A stretch of 64,000 bases of DNA from Chrysomallon squamiferum (taxonomy: Eukaryota; Mollusca; Gastropoda; Neomphalida; Peltospiridae): positions 27,817,822 to 27,881,821 of the forward strand of contig CM022671.1 in assembly GCA_012295275.1 (NCBI GenBank). The letters are read 5' to 3'. Both the position numbers and the translations under genes were made by a program. Of the stretch, positions 28,437 through 41,800 are shown piece by piece (position 1 is the first letter of the stretch; each line of letters begins with the position of its first letter). The notes beneath the pieces are model-generated. The model was not told the origin of the DNA and searched no databases. It saw only the letters and a program-made list of their open reading frames with translations.

Positions 28437-31400
28437 ATGTCAGCAGAAATAGTTAATATTAAGAAAATTGAGAAAGCGTTCAGCAGAATATCTAAATATG
28501 TCCACAAAACACCAGTATTTACGAGCTCAGCTGCCGATCGAATAACAAACAGATACTGCTTCTTTAAAGCTGAAAATCTTCAGAAAACTGGCTCATTTAA
28601 AGTCAGAGGTGCTTTAAACGCTGTACGATATGATGATTAAACTTTTGTAATTTGATTTTTAAATTACTTCAAATTAAGTCTGGATCTTCTAACAACTTCA
28701 TTTTCTAGTATATACATAATTACATATTGTCGTTACAAAAAATAAACAGAGTATCTATTTTGGTAATGCATTATATTATGATTACCTTTCATTCTTTTAT
28801 TTTCATTTTGAAATAAAAAATTTTCTAATTGATTTCTTATTGTTCTGTTGTTCAGATTCTGGCACTGAAGGAAAATGGTCATCCTGTTACTGGCTTGGTA
28901 TGACGTTCAAATTACGATATTTACTTTTCTTTTTATTTATTTATTATTGTTAAATTATTATTATTAATTCAAATTATTTATTTATTTTTATTTTTTTTTT
29001 TTTTTTTTTTTTTTTTCACATCATGAAATGTCAATAAATTTATTAAATTGATTTTTTTAAATCTAGGTATTGAACTTGAAATAGTTTATAAATATTTAAC
29101 TTTCTTACAATAAATAAATAAATTCCATCATTACCACACTACCACCTGTTCAGTAGAGACATACTGAGCAAAGTTTATCTTGATCTTCATCTTGAATTCT
29201 GTACTCACTTAAATATCTTTTCTTTATTAATCATATCTTTAGGTAACTCACAGCAGTGGAAATCATGGCCAAGCGGTAGCTTGGGCATCAAGTATTGCTG
29301 GCTTACCTTGTTCTGTGGTGGTCCCAAAGAATGCTCCTGAAGTGAAAAAAGTGGCAATACAAAGCTATGGAGCTGAACTGACAGAATGTGGGCCTCTGCC
29401 AACAGATAGGTAATTGTAAACAATGTGATGTAGATGAAACAAAATAATACATCTAAATAGGAGGCTATGAGGTCTGTTATTTAAGAAACTATATCTATGT
29501 GAAATACAGAAATAAACTGTAATCACAACAAATTCAAAATATGAATATATGTAGATTCTTCAATTAATGTGAATTATATAAGCATTTATGTTTCAGAGTT
29601 GCTGTATGTGATAAAATTTCCAAAGAAAAAGGATATATCACAATTCCACCATATGATCATGAAGATGTCATTGCAGGACAGGTTAGTTACATTTTTATAT
29701 AATCAGTATTATCAATATTCTACTGAAATAATTAAGATAACTGTTGAAGGGAAAATGGTATATGCCTATATTTGTTTTAAAAATAGTTAACATTTAATTA
29801 TTGCAGCTGCTCCATCTTTTTTTTGTTGTTGTTGACAAATACAGCAAATTTAGATATTTTAAGCTTTAATCTTCCACGAAACAATATTGCTATTTTTATT
29901 TATTTTTGAATAAAGCAGATGTTGTAGATTCTTTTAAGATTCTTGTTTTTGATTTAGCTGGAATTAGATCTGTCACTTGGCTTTTGTCTATTGGAGCAAA
30001 AAACAAAAACAAAAATAATAGTCTTGCTGGAGCAGCATTCATATGCTATAGAAGAGCAACAAGGCTTTTTGGTCAGAATTTCTTTTATTAACTTTTGTTT
30101 TATCTTTAAGGGAACAGTTGCCTTGGAATTCCTTGAACAAGTTCCTTGTCTTGATGCTATACTGGTTTCTGTCAGTGGAGGTGGACTATCAGCTGGAATT
30201 GCCATTGCTGCAAAATCTATTAAACCAGATATTAAAAGTATATTTGTTTCTTAAATGTGTAATTAAGTATTTAGTTAAATAAGCTTTTAATTAAGTGTAT
30301 TTGTTTTCAGAAATACATGCTTAAATGAAACTACAAAAATAGTTTTAAAAAATTCTAAACAAATTTTTTTTATTCAGTGCAATAGTTGAATTCCATAATA
30401 TATTCTTATCTATTTTAAATGATTTTAACAAACATATGTTATAAAGAAATAAGAAAATTACAAATAATAAAAATTAAATGAAAAAAAAAAAGAAAAAATA
30501 TGAACCACCAAAGGCTACAGCATACTCAGACAACATTTTTTTTTTTTTTTTTTTAAATCTAGTCTTCCTTGTTGAGCCTGAAGGAAAACACATGGAAAAA
30601 AGTTTAAGAGAAGGTTAGCTCATTTATTTCATTTGTTTAATATTATATTTTTAAATCTTTTTTATTATTATTATTATTTTTTTTTTTTATTATTATTTAT
30701 AATAATATTTACTGCATTATAAGTCCTTGCTACCATATGTCAAATAATTTGGTAATCAGTTTACTAAGTAATTGAATTATATATTGCTTTTGTGTGCATT
30801 TTTAATTTTTAATTATATTTCAGGTAAAAGATTATGGACAGGGTCACCAAAATATCTGGATACAATAGCTGATGGTATTCGGTTAGAGCAGCCTGGTCAC
30901 TTGACATTCCCAATACTGGTAAAACTTGCTGAAAAAGAAGTCTTTTCTGTTGTAAGTTATCATTTTCTTTTTTATTTTCAGTGTCTGTTAATATTTTATT
31001 TTAGAGTTTACTGATGCTTAAGTTGTTGTAGAATCTACAGACTCATATTATTTCCACTATTTCAAAATAAAAGTGAAAGATAAAATACAGTGGACCATAA
31101 TTTGCAGATCCCCAGTAAAAATTAAAATAATAATGCAAGTAAAGCATTTAAAACTTTAAAAAATTTATCATGAGTAACAAATGTGTTCCTTTCTGTTAGT
31201 TTATTTAAGCAAAATCTAGCTGGTAAACCAGTACAGTTCAAATTTTTATACAACCACCTTCTTAAATTTTGGATATACTAAAATAAAAATGAAGTAATAC
31301 TATATTCTTTGATTGTAAAATACACTTGTGTACTTTTGAAATATTAAGTACATTATGTCTGTTTGAGTTAGGAACATATTTTTCATTATTTTTCATAATG

Positions 31401-32091
31401 ATACTATTTTAAATTTATTATGACTGATTTAATGAATTTATATATATTTATTATTATTATTATTATTATTATTGGTATTGCTCTTGTTGTTGTTGTTGTT
31501 GTTATTGTTATTATTATTATATATATTTTATTTCTTCAGAATAATGCAGAAATGATAACTGGAATGAAATTTGCCTTTCAAAGGTTGAAGGTTTGTGATC
31601 AGATATTGTGAAGGATCATCACTAAATTGTTGTGATTTTCCATTCTACGACTTCCTCTTTATTGTTTAGAAATGAAATCTTATTCTAGTATAAGTCATAT
31701 TTATGTAATTAATCCAATACTGGTAAAAGGAATTAATAATACTTTATTGCATAACAGAGAAATACCACTGAAACATATAAGCACTCATATACAAACACAT
31801 ACATCTGTAATAGTTTATTGTAACAAAAGACAACCATAATTTATTATTATTACTTTATTCTTTTTTTTTCTTTTTTTTGAAGTAACATACTGATACTGAT
31901 AAATAAAACTAGACAAGTTTTTTTTCTTTCAGCTGGTAATAGAGGCTGCTGCAGGTGCAGTAGTTGCAGCTGTGTTGTCAGACAAGATGAAGAACATGGA
32001 TCCAAGTCTTAAAAATATAGGAGTGGTTTTATGTGGGGGCAATATTGACATTGATCAACTCCCTTGGTACCAAAGTGGTGCTGAAACATAG
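28437..32091 (+). CDS. Serine racemase / hydroxy-amino-acid dehydratase-like PLP enzyme (complete, 9 exons, 331 aa)
   Basis: Exons: 28437-28622, 28856-28897, 29243-29409, 29597-29681, 30111-30237, 30563-30613, 30824-30951, 31540-31590, 31933-32091, all in frame (996 nt). It is a fold-type II pyridoxal-phosphate enzyme. The Schiff-base lysine is K55 in QKTGSFKVRGALNA. The SSGNHGQ loop has S81, which aligns with Ser84, the re-face base of human serine racemase. VIAGQGTVALEF, the phosphate loop SGGG (182-185) and the C-terminal LCGGNIDIDQLPW are also seen. Human SRR is 340 residues. Two differences stand out: Ser replaces the first Gly of the tetraglycine loop, and the segment after VEPE207-210 lacks a clear match to metal ligand Asp216. 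The triple-serine loop linked to animal aspartate racemases is absent. It could be a racemase, a Ser/Thr or hydroxyaspartate dehydratase, or what databases call phenylserine dehydratase-like. The donor of exon 1 (GCT then GTACGA) is non-optimal but gives the only good join. Confidence 0.93.
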
Positions 32092-32683
32092 GACTGACAC
32101 CAATTAAATAGAATGACAAAACAAGTTATTTAACTTTTCATCTCCATGATTTCTTTCAGTCACTTCTTTCTTAATTTATTTAGGGAAACTAAAAGGTAAA
32201 ATGTCTTACATATAATCTTTAACCTAGAAACACCTTGTTATAAATTGGTTATTATTTTTATTGCTAATTATTAATCTTTAGCTAACTCTATTCATGTTCT
32301 TGCTCCTGTAAGAAACCAGTCAAAACAATATATTCATCCATGCTGTTCCCAATGTCCACAAAACATTAGAAAATTAGTTCCTTGCAGTGTATTTCAGACT
32401 TAATATTGAAATAAGTTACTGTCATTGCAAGAAATGTCTAACAGCTTATGTTAAAAACGTTGAGGAACACAAAAACTGATGAAATAAGAAAAAGGAATTA
32501 TTCTATTTTACTGTTTCCTGATTTTGTTTTAGCAGATAGTAGCTTTATAAATGCTGGATGTTTTTATATATTTTTAATAAATATTATTTAATGCATTAAA
32601 AATATTAATTTATTTATTAAAACACATCTTTATAATACTTTAATGATGATATTTAAATTTAAAAAAAAATAGTTTGACTTCTG

Positions 32684-32689
32684 AATAAA
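32684..32689 (+). terminator. Candidate poly(A) signal of the SRR-like gene
   Basis: AATAAA about 590 bases after the stop, followed by TGTATTTCTGG. An alternative AATAAA is at 32576-32581. Confidence 0.35.
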
Positions 32690-34780
32690 CAAAATGTATT
32701 TCTGGTACTCTCCAACAAAAAAGTTAGATTACGTCTTTATTAAACCAACAAATCATTAACTCACTAACATACAGTGTATAATTACCAAATGAATGTTTCC
32801 CTTGTTTTGGGTTCTTAATTATTACTAAATAAAAATTTTATTATTTTATCTGCAAGTGACATGTTACATTATTATTATTATATTAATTCACATTATAAAT
32901 ACAGGTTAATTAATTTCGTTTTTGCTATCAGTTTTGTCTTTTCTGTATTGACACAAAATTCCAAGTACTAGGTAATAAATATAGCTGTTGAAATCTGAAA
33001 TAAAATGCTTCAATTATATTTTCTATAAGTCATATACAATTTGTTTTCTTAATTTAGATATATAATGGTTATTTAAAATAATTTATGTAATATTACATAC
33101 TTTTTAATATTCAGACAATGTATTTTATAAATAAACATTATTAAAAATGATTATTTTCTTCTTTATTTTTGTCTCCCAGATAAACAGATGATCAGCAAAT
33201 TTATTGTTTAATTCTCTAACCAGCTACTGCAAGAATAAACAACTTTTATTATTAATTTAGTGATTTCAAATTATTTTCATATTTTTAAAAACAAAATTAT
33301 GAATATAAAAATTATTTAAATGTTCCAAGCAATATATCATGTCAAATACACGTCCATGAATTACATAAAAATAGAAGTATAGATTATTTTAATACTATGA
33401 TTAATTCCCTTTAATGTGCTAAGGGAAGTAACTCAAATCAACGTGTTTCATTGAAAACTGCCCGCGGTTTCTTGAATCATTAATTGGTAAGATTAATCGC
33501 TATTGATTTAAATAGATATTTTCAGTAGAGATAAATGATTTGATTTTATATCAAGTGAAAACAATTATGATGTTAAAAACTATATTTCTACGTTGAAATG
33601 AATGAACAATATAAAAATACCGTCGATCAAATAAGATAAACGTTGACGCACCTGTTCCAGCAGGTAGGCTGTTGTAATTTCAAATATTGAAACGGTCTGA
33701 TGACATCAGTATCACCTGACGATAAACCGCGATACTTTCCCAGTTATTGGAAATTTTGTTTTCATATTTATCTTTTAATATACGTGTTTTTGGTGAACAG
33801 TTTTAAATGAAGGTAAAAATAAAATATATCAATATATTGAATATATCAGGTTGTTAAATAAAACCATTATTATTAATATTATTTTTATTATCATGATTAT
33901 GCTAGTGTATTATTTTATTAATAGAATTATGTGGGGGTTTTTTTTCTGCCAGTCTATACTGAAATACTTACAGATCTTATTCTAATATATTTATTTTAAT
34001 TCTTATTGTTGTTTATTTCTTTATTTTGTTTTATTTATTTATATAATCAATTACTAAATCCAAATCCAGTTTCATTGAATGTTTTATAAACAAAACAAAA
34101 CACCCCTCCCATTTTTTTTTTTTTTTTTTAAAATACAACATTCTATTTAATTTAAATAAAAATAAAAATAAAAAACATCAAAACAACCCATTTTCTGAAA
34201 TTATCTTCTTTTTGAATATTCAGAAATTCAAGAGATACTTATGGCCTACTCCAGCTGTTATCCTTTTCAATTTATATCTTATTAACCTATTTTCAAAAAG
34301 AAAAATAGAAAATAAAAGTACAAGATTTTCTGTTTGACAAAAGCACTTTCTTAAACACCTGACTGCTCAGAAAATTCTGAGTCTTTATTTTTTTGTATTT
34401 AATCAGTCAATTCTGATCTTAGCTCATGCCTGAGGTGCTGCAGTATTTGTAAATGACAGAAGTATTTGAAGAAGATATTTGTACAAGGTTTTGTACCTGT
34501 TCTCAAAACCATCCAGTCACAAATGAGACAGACATGTTTGAATTTCATTACATTCACTCAACATCTAGGTCATTTTTGTGTGTCCCTGTTTAGACATTTC
34601 TGAGTTGCATGTTTACTGTTGTGTCTGTTTCTGCTGCAGGTGAAACACATAGTCTGAAGTTTTATCTCCTATATATCGTAACCAAAGAATTACTAAATAA
34701 ATATTCATTTTGTTTAAGCAATTAATGACATTACAATTTTTAAAATTATTATTTTTATTTTTATCAGAATATTTTTTTAG

Positions 34781-34783
<3 letters not shown>

Positions 34784-34837
<54 letters not shown>

Positions 34838-34838
34838 T
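34784..34838. repeat. (ATT)n microsatellite
   Basis: About 18 TTA/ATT triplets immediately upstream of the hAT-type element. Confidence 0.92.
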
Positions 34839-34893
34839 GTAGTTTTGAGTTTCTCTTATTTAGATGAGAGGAATTTTTTCTTCTTAGGAGAAT

Positions 34894-35167
34894 ACATAAA
34901 GCAGGGGTCAGCAACTCTTGGCCATCAGGCCGCATCTGGCCCACAAGGGATTTTAGTCAGGCCCACCAACTGAACACTTGGACACCAATTATTACATTAA
35001 CTTTGTTGTTTTCTCTTTAAACCTCCAGACCAAAGAAGCCTTGCTTCCTAGCATCCACTTTTGGTGCTCAGTATTGAAGATAGATTTGATATCTTGGCCC
35101 TCTTCCAAAACACCTCATTGCTGTCTGGCCCCCTGTCTCCAAAAAGTTGCTTACCACTGACATAAAG
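34894..35167. repeat. 8-bp target-site duplication flanking the hAT MITE
   Basis: Direct repeat acataaag at 34894-34901 and 35160-35167, exactly abutting the inverted repeats. Confidence 0.9.
34902..35159. mobile_element. Non-autonomous hAT-type MITE, 258 bp
   Basis: The left end CAGGGGTCAGCAACTCTTGG and the reverse complement of the right end, CAGTGGTAAGCAACTTTTTG, match at 13 of the first 15 bases. They carry the CAG-start, GCAAC-containing form of hAT terminal inverted repeats. Both sides have the same 8 bases, acataaag (34894-34901 and 35160-35167), the target-site length of hAT transposases. The interior is less AT-rich than its surroundings and has no transposase frame, so the copy is non-autonomous. 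The perfect duplication suggests fairly recent insertion. It lies between the SRR-like and KIX genes, probably in the KIX 5'UTR intron. Confidence 0.88.
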
Positions 35168-37799
35168 CATTTTTATAAATCAACTGTGGATCAGTGGTTA
35201 TAACATGAATTAACTGAAGTTATTATCTTTGTGTTCCAATCAGTTATAGATATGATTGACTGTTACTGTAAAACATTTAATTGTTAGTAGTAATAATTAT
35301 TTGACACAAGTATCTGATAAATGTAGTCAGCTTGAATTTTTATTATAATGAAAATAAATATTTGAAAAATAAATCTTTTCTTATGGTTTTGGATTAAAGG
35401 TTTTGGTTTGAGGAGAAATACATGACTGTGTTACTCACAACAGATTTTATTAATTTTGTTTTGTGACTGGGTCATTACAACATCTTAATAAAATATTGAT
35501 GTTTCATGTTACGTGTAAGACTTCAGGTCAGACCAGCTTGTTATTTGTTCTACAGATCTTTGCTGAAAGTATGTATGTTAATTTATGTCATTTTTATATA
35601 TATATATATATATAGTGAATTGTTTTATATTTTTATTTTTTAATGGTTCATTGTAAATAGTTATCAAAATAGGTCTACGTTTTCTGCTTTCAGAAGATGA
35701 ATTTTTAAAAGTGATAATTGTTGAGAAAACTAGTTCATGTTTTCCAAGTGAGGGGCTTCTGTGTTTTAACAAATGCCAAAAAAAAAAGAATAAAAAAAAC
35801 ACACAAAAAGACACACTTTGTGTTATTTATTTCTACTATATTAATATGGTTTTATGATGTGTATCTATGTATGTGTTTTTGTGTATATATTTTGTTCAAA
35901 AAGGTTTAAAAATGAAAAATAACAGTAATGCCAGTGTGTATGTGTGTATGTGTGTATGTGTGAGTATATATATTAAGTATCTTTTGCACTTTAAACAGAT
36001 ATTTATATAACCATGAATATACTTCAGTATTTGACAAGTAATTATTTTAAATATTGAAGCAGATAGCATTTCAGATCATTTAAATTAAATTTCAAGATTT
36101 TATTGGTTTGTTTTTAAATATGAAGTCAAGTTTGTTTCTGTTCTGGATAAATATACCATATATCCAATGTTACCATGACAGCAGTACTAGGTTAACGAAT
36201 TGATGTTTTTGTGTCACTGATGCCTACAGCAAAAATTGTTGATTTGAAGGAATTATTGTAAACAGAAATGAAATGTAAGGTATTAATACCTCCAAGCTTT
36301 AACCTGTGAAATTTTGAGTTCACAGAATTTTCAAATCTTTTGGGATTCAGTTGTGTGTGTGTGTCTGTCTGCTGTAGTAGTTGACACATTTAAAAACTTG
36401 CAGTCAGCAGGTATTGATCTCTCTCCTACACACGACTCTGTGTCATTGCTGGTTCTTGTCAGAGTTGTAGTCTGTTAGCCAGACTGTGGACCATAGTGTT
36501 CCTAGCTGTGTCATACAGTGTCTGGATCACAGTCATTCCTAGCTAATAACCTGTTTGAGCTGTGGATTTTGTTTTTGTGTGTGTGTTATTTTTTGTTTGT
36601 AGTCTCAGTTTGAGTTGCAGCATTGTAAAAATATCAGCTTTGTTCTCTGATGGTTCTTCAAGTCAGGTAGGATTGAGTTTAAATTAGTGTTGATTTGTTC
36701 AGTTAATTTTGTAAGTTCAAGCAAGTATTTATTTATCTATCCAGATAAATCAATATATACTGTGTTAACAGAAAATTATACAAGTGAATATTTGTGTATG
36801 TGGTTTTTGTGTGAGTGTGAGTTTCTGTGTGTTTGTATGTATAATCTAGTGATTATGTACTTAACAGAAAATCATTTAAAAATTCTTTTTCATCTGTAAA
36901 AATGTATAAATAATGTAATCTCTTAAATTAGAAACATCAGTTAGGCTTATAAATTGTTTTCATTTATGTATGTAAATATATAGGAGTTTATTTATGTTTG
37001 TGTCTGTTTTCAAAAGCCATACAGTTCTGTTCATTGGTATAAATGAAGCAGCTTATTGCATTCTTTTATTAACTCGAAGCTGTCAGTTTGTCAGATGAAT
37101 GTTTGACAAACATAGAATACCAGACAGTGTTACACTGTGTGGGCCTTGTCTAATTATGTATTGTAGATAGTGTTAAATAATATGTAGAAATAATGACATT
37201 TGATGACTGCATTTAGACAGTAAATATCACAGTCATTATATACATTAGCTTGTCATAGTATTTTATGTTGGCAATCAAATATAAAAATGTAGCTTTTTAT
37301 TTTACATACTGTGTATAGTTCTATTTTCAAGTTATTATTTTTAAACTGTTTTGACTAGTAAAGAGAATATCATAATTTTCTTACTGGTTATAGAAATTAA
37401 GCACATTTACATGTACACACAGGTTTTTCAGAGGTCAGTTTTTAAATGTATAGGTAGAGATAGTGATTCTTATTAAAGTTAAATGCGTGGTTAAGCTTGG
37501 TAGAGTAAATATTTGTACACAGAGCAGGTATATACATGTATATTTAAAACCAAGTCATATACATAATCATCTCCTATGGTAGTATATGAAAACTGGTTTG
37601 TGAATCTATATAAAGCTGCTTAACAGGCTCACAGGTTGGATTATACCATAGGATGTGACCAACTATTTTGTGATCCTAGTAAATGTTAGTGGAGTTGTAT
37701 TTAGACCAGTCTTTGTCAAGTTATATACTTAAACTAACCCAGACCCCACCCATTTATATTATAAACATGTATTAAACAGGTGAGTAATAGACAAACATC

Positions 37800-37832
<33 letters not shown>

Positions 37833-38756
37833 CCTTTATTCCAGTTACATAATATATGTGTCATTTGTTTTGTTACTTATTTTTCTTGCCAGACTGTACT
37901 CTTCTTGACACACCTTTTGAAAGCAGATTTGACCTAGTTAAAAAAATTGCGTGTGTCATATTTGTCGTTGGGGAAATTCATACAGGTTTTTGTTACCACA
38001 CACCTGTGTGGGGTTTTAAGGATGGGGAAAGGAATACTTACTGTTCAGTTAGCTTTTGTTTGTTGTTGAAGAAGTATTGACACTGGTAAGTTGTGAGGAA
38101 AATGTCAGTTGTAGTGAATATTTATTATATAAAAATTCAAATGATGTTTAAGCCGATGGAGGTTAAGCCACGTATAACATCATATGGTGAAAATGTTGTT
38201 TTTCGATGAATGGCAGTTTGTACATGTTAAGCTGAAACTGTGGTTTAATGTATTTTACTTCAAATATCCTAATCAAAATTTCAATAAATTTTGTTTGAGT
38301 ATTATGTTTATAACAAGAAAAAGGGACAAAAGCTAAATAATTTAAAATTTACAGTCATAAAAGTTTTTATATTAGTTTTGAGCTAAAATTAACTCTTTAT
38401 GTAATCACTTCCTCTTCCTGGTCTTGAATTTGATTTTTATTAATTATTTTAAAATTTAAAAAAAAAAAAAAAAAAAAAAATTTAATATAGTGAAATTAAA
38501 GATTAAACTTTTAACTGTACAAAATTTTAATAATCTTAAATGTAATATAATTAAAATTTAAAACAATGTTTTTTTTAAAAAGGTTCAAAAGAAAAGTCAT
38601 CAAAAATTGTAATTTTATTTTCAAAACTACCGCATTGTAAAGGCTACAAAGAAATTATATCTCTTTAGTTAATTTCAGTGTAAAACATCCATTTCAAAGT
38701 TTCTTATTTGTTTATTTATTTGTATAAGATTTTATTTATTTTTTTCCATTTGCAGA

Positions 38757-38859
38757 TTAAATTTGTACAGACAGTGGATTCTTTACTAAAGTGACTGTAA
38801 TTTTCTAGGAGGTAACAAGATTCAGATTTGGGATATACTGTGAATGAACAGAATTCATC
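38757..38859 (+). other. 5'UTR part of the KIX gene's first coding exon
   Basis: A T-rich acceptor (TTTTTCCATTTGCAG) ends at about 38756. The exon then runs to the ATG at 38860, which has a good context (ATCATGG). Upstream leader exons are therefore likely. Confidence 0.5.
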
Positions 38860-41800
38860 ATGGCTTTTTCACTAGGACATTCGGATGATACAGCAGACTG
38901 GATAGATAAGATTTTCAGAGAAAGGATTGTTGCTCAGATGTAAGTAATTTACATATCAATAAAGCAGTAATTTATTCACATTTTAGTGTACTTTTGGTGT
39001 GTCAATTCCAAGTAGTTTAATGGGGAAAATACTTATTTGTTATATTAAGAAAAAATATTCTAATATGTTTTTTTTTTATTTTTTTTATTACCATTTAATT
39101 AATGTTTTTCAAGAGTTATGTATAGAATAATTTCACAAAGCAGACCCTAAATTATTTAATTGGTTAGTTTGTAAATGATACTGTAAATAAAATAACCAAG
39201 TAGGTCTGGAAACAGATTCAAATTATTTAAATTTCTAGTTTTCAAATTTTAAACCTGACATCATTCACTAGTGTCTGTTGATTGGATATCTCATCTGGGT
39301 TTGCTTTTCTTCTTAAAAAAAAATGTCAACTGACATAAATTGTGAATATAAGTATTTGTGTCATCATGAATTATGGATCAGTCCATGAAAATATTGGTTT
39401 AAATTCTATAGCCACCTATTTTGACTGGAATGATACACATCTCTAATAAAAAAATACTAAAGATGAGTTTTTACTGCCCTCATCAGTGGTGTCGGTTTAT
39501 TCTTTCATATATTCAAACTGGAAAAGTCCTTTGTGCCGTATATGAATAAATTAAATTTTTGAAAAGAAAAAATAGGTCAGTTTCGATCCTATCGAGTGTG
39601 AGTCATAGAAGCTGGAGCCTTATTAACAAGTTATGTGGGTTTGTCGTGTGAAACTGAGTGTCACAAAAGGTTTTCCGAGGTGTGTGTATGTGTATGTGTG
39701 TGTATGTGCGTGTTAGTAAAATCATCGTGCGAGGAGACTGTGTAATAATAGAATATGACAGTACATGTCGTTAGTGCATTCATCTCTCTACTCATCCCAG
39801 ACAGGTTAATATTATTATTATTATTATTATTTCTCTCCTAGTAAGAAACTCATAGAGCCATGACAAGTATTCATTGGTCAGAATGTTCCTGTGGTTTGAC
39901 ACATTGTTATAACCACTGAACTGGAAAGAAATAGACTGCACTGGTGGATGAGTGGAATAATCTGTTTATGAATAATTGATAATGGTCCAGTCTTTTTCAT
40001 TACATATTGAAAGATTGACACTCTTCTGAATTGATGATTTATTAAAGAAAGACCACAGTAATGACTTTTCTTTTATTCTTAACTTGATAACCAAATACTT
40101 GCCATAGAAAGACATGTCAGACACAAATTGCTTGTCCAGGGCATTGTCCATGAATTTTACTTCAATGCCATTAGTTTTAAGTTACGTTAAGATCTTTTAC
40201 AAGACTTCAGTCAGTGTTTTGAACGATTTCTGTCTGACTTTATTATGGAGTAGGCTTCAGCAGAATGGTTTGAATACTGTGGCCCGAAGCATGATGGACC
40301 ACAGGGTCATTGCCTTTCAGGGGATATGTTGGGATATTTTTTCATTTCATCCACATCTCTCTGAGTGTTTCATCAAAGGCAGTATTTTCCAATCTGTGGG
40401 AAAGTGGATTATTAAACCTCATTGCTGCTAATGGATAAGAGTTCCCCATTAAGCAGTGATGTTTGGAGATAAAATCTATTTTATTAACATTATGAAAAAA
40501 AATTTCATGTTTGAAACCTAATAAGTTAAATAACTATTTTTATTTAAATGTTTTGAAATTATTGTTAAATAAACGCTCTTCATCCATTCTAATATTTTTT
40601 TGATGACACATACAAAATAAGGACAACTTCAGCTACAAAGCCTTTTAAAAAAAAAAAAGAAAAAAATAAAAGTATTATTATTACATTATCAATAAAATTG
40701 TCTGTAGATGTTAAAACTATAAAAAAAAAAGTAATGACATCAGCCTATGACCTAGACTTTGAACAATTTAGGCATACAGAAATGTTTATGTGCAAATCAT
40801 GTTTGATTATTGCAATATGATGGGTAGCACACCTATATGAAGGCTATATTTTAAGAAATGTCATCTGGTTTTTCTCTCAAACACTTAAATACAGCTAGAA
40901 ACTCATTACTGAAAGTGACAAGTAATGAATAAGTAATCTAGCATTGTAGGAATTACTGTATGTAATTTTAAAAAAACACCAGAAAACATATATATATATA
41001 TGTGTGTGTGTGTGTATAATACACAGACACATGAGTGATTGTTGCCCAGTCTAAGATTGACAATCACATACACTTATACCCTTAAAGAAAAAAGCATTGT
41101 AGTCAAAGGTAGATCCAGAATTTCAGAAGTAGGTTAGGATGGTGTCAGTTGGATCAATACTGTTCAGTTTCATTAAAAATCAATAAACTGGTCAACAGAG
41201 AAAAAGGACAGTCTTGGACATTTTGCTTTGAATCTGTATTCTGTACCAACACAGCTGCTCAAACCTTCAACAGAAATAACAAAATGGAAACATTATTTAA
41301 AAAAAAATTATGCACACACATTGTTGAATTAGTCATTATTATTATATCATTGTTATTGATTGACTGGTATTGAGTTTTGCTTGTCATGCTGGATATTGAT
41401 TGGTAGTTATTAGTAACGGCTACCTTTAAACATTTACTGTTGTTCTAAATATTTGTTTATAAGCCATTGATAAAATCAGTTTGTGCTTGTCTTTTGAACA
41501 GAGCACAGAGAAACATGTGGCATTTTATTGATTTTTTTTTTATTCACTTCTTCCTAGCTGGCCTATAAAATATAGTTTTATTTATCTCATTATTTCCTGT
41601 ATCTGGCTTATAAAATATTGATTTTTTATCTGATCTTGATCTGTTCATAAATGTTTTAAAAGCCAAATGAAAAACCATGACAAGATGCTGTTCTTCTACT
41701 ACTAGTTTTAGCTGGTTTTTTTTTTTTTTTTAATGTTGCAAAACTAAACAATAAAACAACTAAATACAAAAATACAAAAATGTAATAAATACATGGAGTG

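Larger units (their letters stand above)
32092..38859. other. 3'UTR, intergenic DNA and probable 5'UTR intron of the KIX gene
   Basis: About 6.8 kb with no supported coding exon. It starts with the SRR-like 3'UTR. A less AT-rich segment at about 33420-33811, with AAGGGAAGTAACTC at 33421-33434 and a possible donor (GAAG then GTAAAA) near 33812, may be the first exon and promoter of the KIX gene. Its leader resumes at the acceptor ending TTTGCAG just before 38757. The hAT-type element and an ATT run lie inside this putative intron. Confidence 0.45.
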
